Positions 7,192-9,092 of a DNA stretch of 9,092 nt are shown here, one piece after another. The stretch comes from Clostridia bacterium (GTDB lineage: Bacteria; Bacillota; Clostridia; Christensenellales; CAG-314). The notes under the pieces were generated by a model, which saw nothing but the letters and a program-made list of their open reading frames with translations, had not been told where the DNA came from and did no database searches. Location of the stretch: positions 1 through 9,092 of the forward strand of contig JAFTNE010000198.1 of NCBI GenBank assembly GCA_017452035.1, in the 5' to 3' direction. Both the position numbers and the translations under genes were made by a program. Every line of letters starts with the position of its first letter. Within the stretch, counting starts at the first letter, position 1.

Positions 7192-7239
7192 ATTGTTTGG
7201 CGATACGTAGTGTGTTTTTTGCATTTTTACCACTACTGC

Positions 7240-8652
7240 TTAGATACGTTTATTGTGGCGAATTAGTCGCGCTTTGTCGGTGGCAATTATGCTTTTGGGT
7301 TGTGTTGGCGTGGTCGTTTCCGTTATGTAGCAAGCGTAGTAGCGCAGTTCGTCCATGGCGTGGTCGTCACGTTTGATGGGTTTGTCGTCATTGCCCCAAA
7401 AGTACCCCTTTATTTCTCGTAGCATGTTTGTACAGGTGGAAAAGATATACAATTTTGGTGGGCCACTGGCTGGCTTTAACAATGCTTTTACCTTGTTGAT
7501 GCCGGTGTACAAATCTTTGTTGACGCGCGTGTTGATGGTGATACCTTTGTCGCAAAACAATTCGGCAACCGACCTTTGACCAGACAACGTGCGTTGGTTA
7601 CCTGCGCTGTCCATAAGAGCAGTGATATTGCCAAACTTGTCCCTTTTCCAACCAAGACGTTGGCAAATTTCCTTTATCTTTGTGGCGTGGTAGGTAACGT
7701 CCCGTTGCGCCTCGTACCACTCTGCCACCACGTACACGTTACCGTCGTAGTCTCGTGCATACCAGTGACAAGAAAGGGGGTTGTTTAGCCCCGGGTCGAT
7801 GGACAAAATGTCCTGCCATTGTGGTGGAACGTCAAAGGGGGCAATTACGTTTACGTCACTAAACTCGGGGTAAACCATACCTCCCCAACTTTGAAATTGA
7901 CCGTACCTACGCGACTGCAAAACGTCAGCCGAAAGGGTTTTTGTCATTTCGTCAATTTCTCGCGTGGATAGATACGGATTGTCGCCCCACTCCATAAATT
8001 CGCACCACACGTCATCACTTTTGTGGCAATTTTGGTAAATTTCCTCGTACACCCAAGTGAGACCTTTTAGGGGTGTCATTGTGCCAAAGATGTGGCCACA
8101 ACGGTCAAGTACACGCATGCGACACTCTTGATAGATATCGTAAGGTGGCTCTTCGTCAAACCACACAAAGTCTAAACTTGTGCCTTGAAACTTTTCTCGC
8201 CCAGCCTCGCAACTTTTGAAGGCAATTTTGCTTGTGCCACCAAAAACGTTTGCCACAACAATGTAGTCGATAATGCCGTTATCGATACTTTGCTTTGAGC
8301 CACTTGTCATTACCGTTTGCACTATCCAGTTTTTGTCGAGGTAATGCAGTATTTTTTGCTGGGCAACGTCACGCTGAACCTGTTGTGAAAGGGATACTAC
8401 CCAGCAAGAGATGTTGTCCTTGTTGGTGCGAAAGGGGTGTATTCCACGCGCAAGCCAAACCGTTTCCACTGCGCCACACTCCGTTTTGCCACTACGGTTA
8501 CCACCAAACACCCATCTGTTGCGCTTTTGACACTTGTGGAAGACCATTTGTTTTTTGTGCACCTTGCCCTTCTTGTATCGTGCCAGTGGCGAGTTTTTGC
8601 GCCGTTTTTGCTCGCGTTGGATGTCGTTTAGTCGTTGAATTATTTGTTGCAT
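7240..8652 (-). CDS. terL: Phage terminase large subunit (packaging ATPase and nuclease)
   Basis: This 470-residue protein is the motor that pumps DNA into the procapsid through the portal and cuts the concatemer. The N-terminal ATPase shows a Walker A motif GGNRSGKT at residues 50-57, a Walker B motif FVWFDEE at about 162-168 with the catalytic acidic pair D166/E167, and a coupling motif GTMTP at 190-194. The C-terminal RNase H-like nuclease shows its expected acidic residues in SIDPG (D286), LMDSA (D348) and RDDHAMDEL (D429/D430/D434). The length is normal for the family and all motifs are intact. The start is well supported by AAGGAA about 8 bases upstream of ATG. It is the first minus-strand gene of the module and is divergent from a secreted-protein gene. 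No small-subunit gene precedes it in this window. The assignment is firm; the packaging type (headful or cohesive end) cannot be read from the sequence. Confidence 0.97.
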   Translation of the reverse strand: MQQIIQRLNDIQREQKRRKNSPLARYKKGKVHKKQMVFHKCQKRNRWVFGGNRSGKTECGAVETVWLARGIHPFRTNKDNISCWVVSLSQQVQRDVAQQKILHYLDKNWIVQTVMTSGSKQSIDNGIIDYIVVANVFGGTSKIAFKSCEAGREKFQGTSLDFVWFDEEPPYDIYQECRMRVLDRCGHIFGTMTPLKGLTWVYEEIYQNCHKSDDVWCEFMEWGDNPYLSTREIDEMTKTLSADVLQSRRYGQFQSWGGMVYPEFSDVNVIAPFDVPPQWQDILSIDPGLNNPLSCHWYARDYDGNVYVVAEWYEAQRDVTYHATKIKEICQRLGWKRDKFGNITALMDSAGNQRTLSGQRSVAELFCDKGITINTRVNKDLYTGINKVKALLKPASGPPKLYIFSTCTNMLREIKGYFWGNDDKPIKRDDHAMDELRYYACYITETTTPTQPKSIIATDKARLIRHNKRI

Positions 8653-8827
8653 GGAGTTTCCTTGTAAAATTTGTTATCAGTGTTGCAAGAGTTGTTATCT
8701 TATGACACAACTCGGCAAAAAAGTGCCTGAATATTTGGTTATACTTTTTGCACCGTTTGCCATGTTTGTTAGCAGGTTGCAACATCAATCTTGTGGCAAA
8801 TGTCATCTTTATGATGTAGGGGGAAAT
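8653..8827. other. Divergent intergenic region
   Basis: A 175-base AT-rich region from which the terminase operon and the plus-strand gene diverge. It must hold at least one promoter for each direction unless transcription enters from outside. I see no convincing -35/-10 pair; TATACT at 8740-8745 on the plus strand lacks a partner -35. It contains the inverted repeat at 8689-8713 and a direct repeat TTGTTATC at 8671 and 8692. Confidence 0.6.
8689..8713. promoter_or_regulatory. Perfect inverted repeat in the divergent control region, operator candidate
   Basis: GAGTTGT at 8689-8695 and ACAACTC at 8707-8713 are exact reverse complements with an 11-base spacer, so arm centres lie about two helical turns apart, a layout typical of sites for dimeric regulators. 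It sits between terL and the plus-strand secreted-protein gene, 37 bases upstream of the terL start. No T-run follows either side, so it is not a terminator. Confidence 0.45.
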
Positions 8828-9092
8828 ATGCGTAGATTGATGCTGGCCGTTGTATTGTTGTGTTGTGCTTTGTTGCCCAATTTTGCCTATGCCGAAGGGG
8901 CGACGTGGGCAAGGGTGGTAAGAGATGACACCCATCTTTTTGCCACCGAAGATTGTTCAAAACAAATGTTCGCACTGGAAAAATCCTACTATGTCGAAAT
9001 TTTGGAGACACTGGACAAAACCTACTTTGTGCGTGTGGACTGTAACGACAAGCAATTTCCAGCAATTTGTGGGTACGTATTAAAAAACGAAG
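8828..9092 (+). CDS. Secreted protein with signal peptide, truncated at window end
   Basis: The first 88 codons of a plus-strand gene that runs off the right edge. ATG at 8828 follows AGGGGG with a 4-base spacing. The N-terminus is a classical Sec signal peptide: MRR, a hydrophobic core LMLAVVLLCCALLPNF, and a cleavage site AYA before EGATW. The exported part begins WARVVRDDTHLFA and continues with ALEKSYYVEILE, TYFVRVDC and ICGYVLKNE, a short beta-strand pattern ending in a GYV motif like that of SH3-like wall or envelope domains in Firmicutes; this domain call is tentative. The visible mature part has three cysteines (C43, C72, C81). It is divergent from the phage operon and has a similar base composition. 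It could be a prophage cargo gene, a phage lysis-region gene, or the first host gene beyond the phage. Confidence 0.75.
   Translation, partial: MRRLMLAVVLLCCALLPNFAYAEGATWARVVRDDTHLFATEDCSKQMFALEKSYYVEILETLDKTYFVRVDCNDKQFPAICGYVLKNE

Noticed and set aside
7003..7233. A 76-codon minus-strand ORF between terminase and the small packaging gene
   Set aside because: Most of it overlaps the small packaging gene in another frame, it has no clear ribosome site, and the sequence shows no conserved-looking segment.
7119..7239. A tRNA or other structured RNA in the gap after terminase
   Set aside because: Only one hairpin forms; no cloverleaf, TTC loop or acceptor stem could be found on either strand.
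8740..8745. TATACT as a -10 box for the plus-strand secreted-protein gene
   Set aside because: No acceptable -35 hexamer lies 16-18 bases upstream and no extended -10 TG is present.
8498..8935. A 145-codon minus-strand ORF before terminase, considered as a small terminase subunit
   Set aside because: It overlaps the terminase start by over 150 bases and the signal-peptide gene on the other strand, lacks a ribosome site, and its composition is unlike a real protein.

Overview
The window is the head and head-tail connector module of a tailed bacteriophage or prophage, most likely a short-tailed (podovirus-type) phage with a P22-like gene plan. Nine confident or probable phage genes lie on the minus strand and read from high to low coordinates. 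In transcription order they are: terminase large subunit (8652-7240), a small packaging-region protein (7067-6762), a CxxC/CxxC zinc-binding mini-protein (6765-6544), a P22-type portal (6551-4725), a scaffold-like protein (4707-4282), the major capsid protein (4078-2915), a gp4-like connector (2779-2225), a gp10-like propeller protein (2224-1019) and a coiled-coil structural protein (1022-93). The order portal, scaffold, coat, gp4-like, gp10-like, coiled coil matches the P22 morphogenetic order, although the proteins are far diverged in sequence. Most of the identifications rest on motifs, protein architecture and gene order, because no database search was possible.

The genes form a tight operon. 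There are two ATGA stop/start overlaps, one 8-bp overlap, one abutting TAG/GTG pair whose Shine-Dalgarno sequence lies in the last codons of the upstream gene, and strong AGGAG-type ribosome sites. Only three short gaps break it: 7068-7239 with a terminator-like hairpin, 4079-4281 before the capsid gene with a hairpin and a possible membrane micro-ORF, and 2780-2914 after the capsid gene. No stretch over 300 bases lacks a gene.

At the right end, past a 175-bp divergent intergenic region containing a perfect 7-bp inverted repeat, a plus-strand gene begins at 8828. It encodes a secreted protein with a signal peptide and runs off the window. Terminase would normally be near the start of the late region, so this border is either a phage control/accessory region or the junction with a host chromosome.

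The host is probably a low-to-mid GC bacterium. The strong AGGAG ribosome sites and the look of the small phage proteins suggest Firmicutes, perhaps Clostridia, but this is an inference. GATC is almost absent (two by-eye hits in 9.1 kb), as expected for a phage that has been under pressure from a GATC-targeting restriction system. No integrase, repressor, lysis gene, tail spike, tRNA, CRISPR array or insertion sequence is visible.
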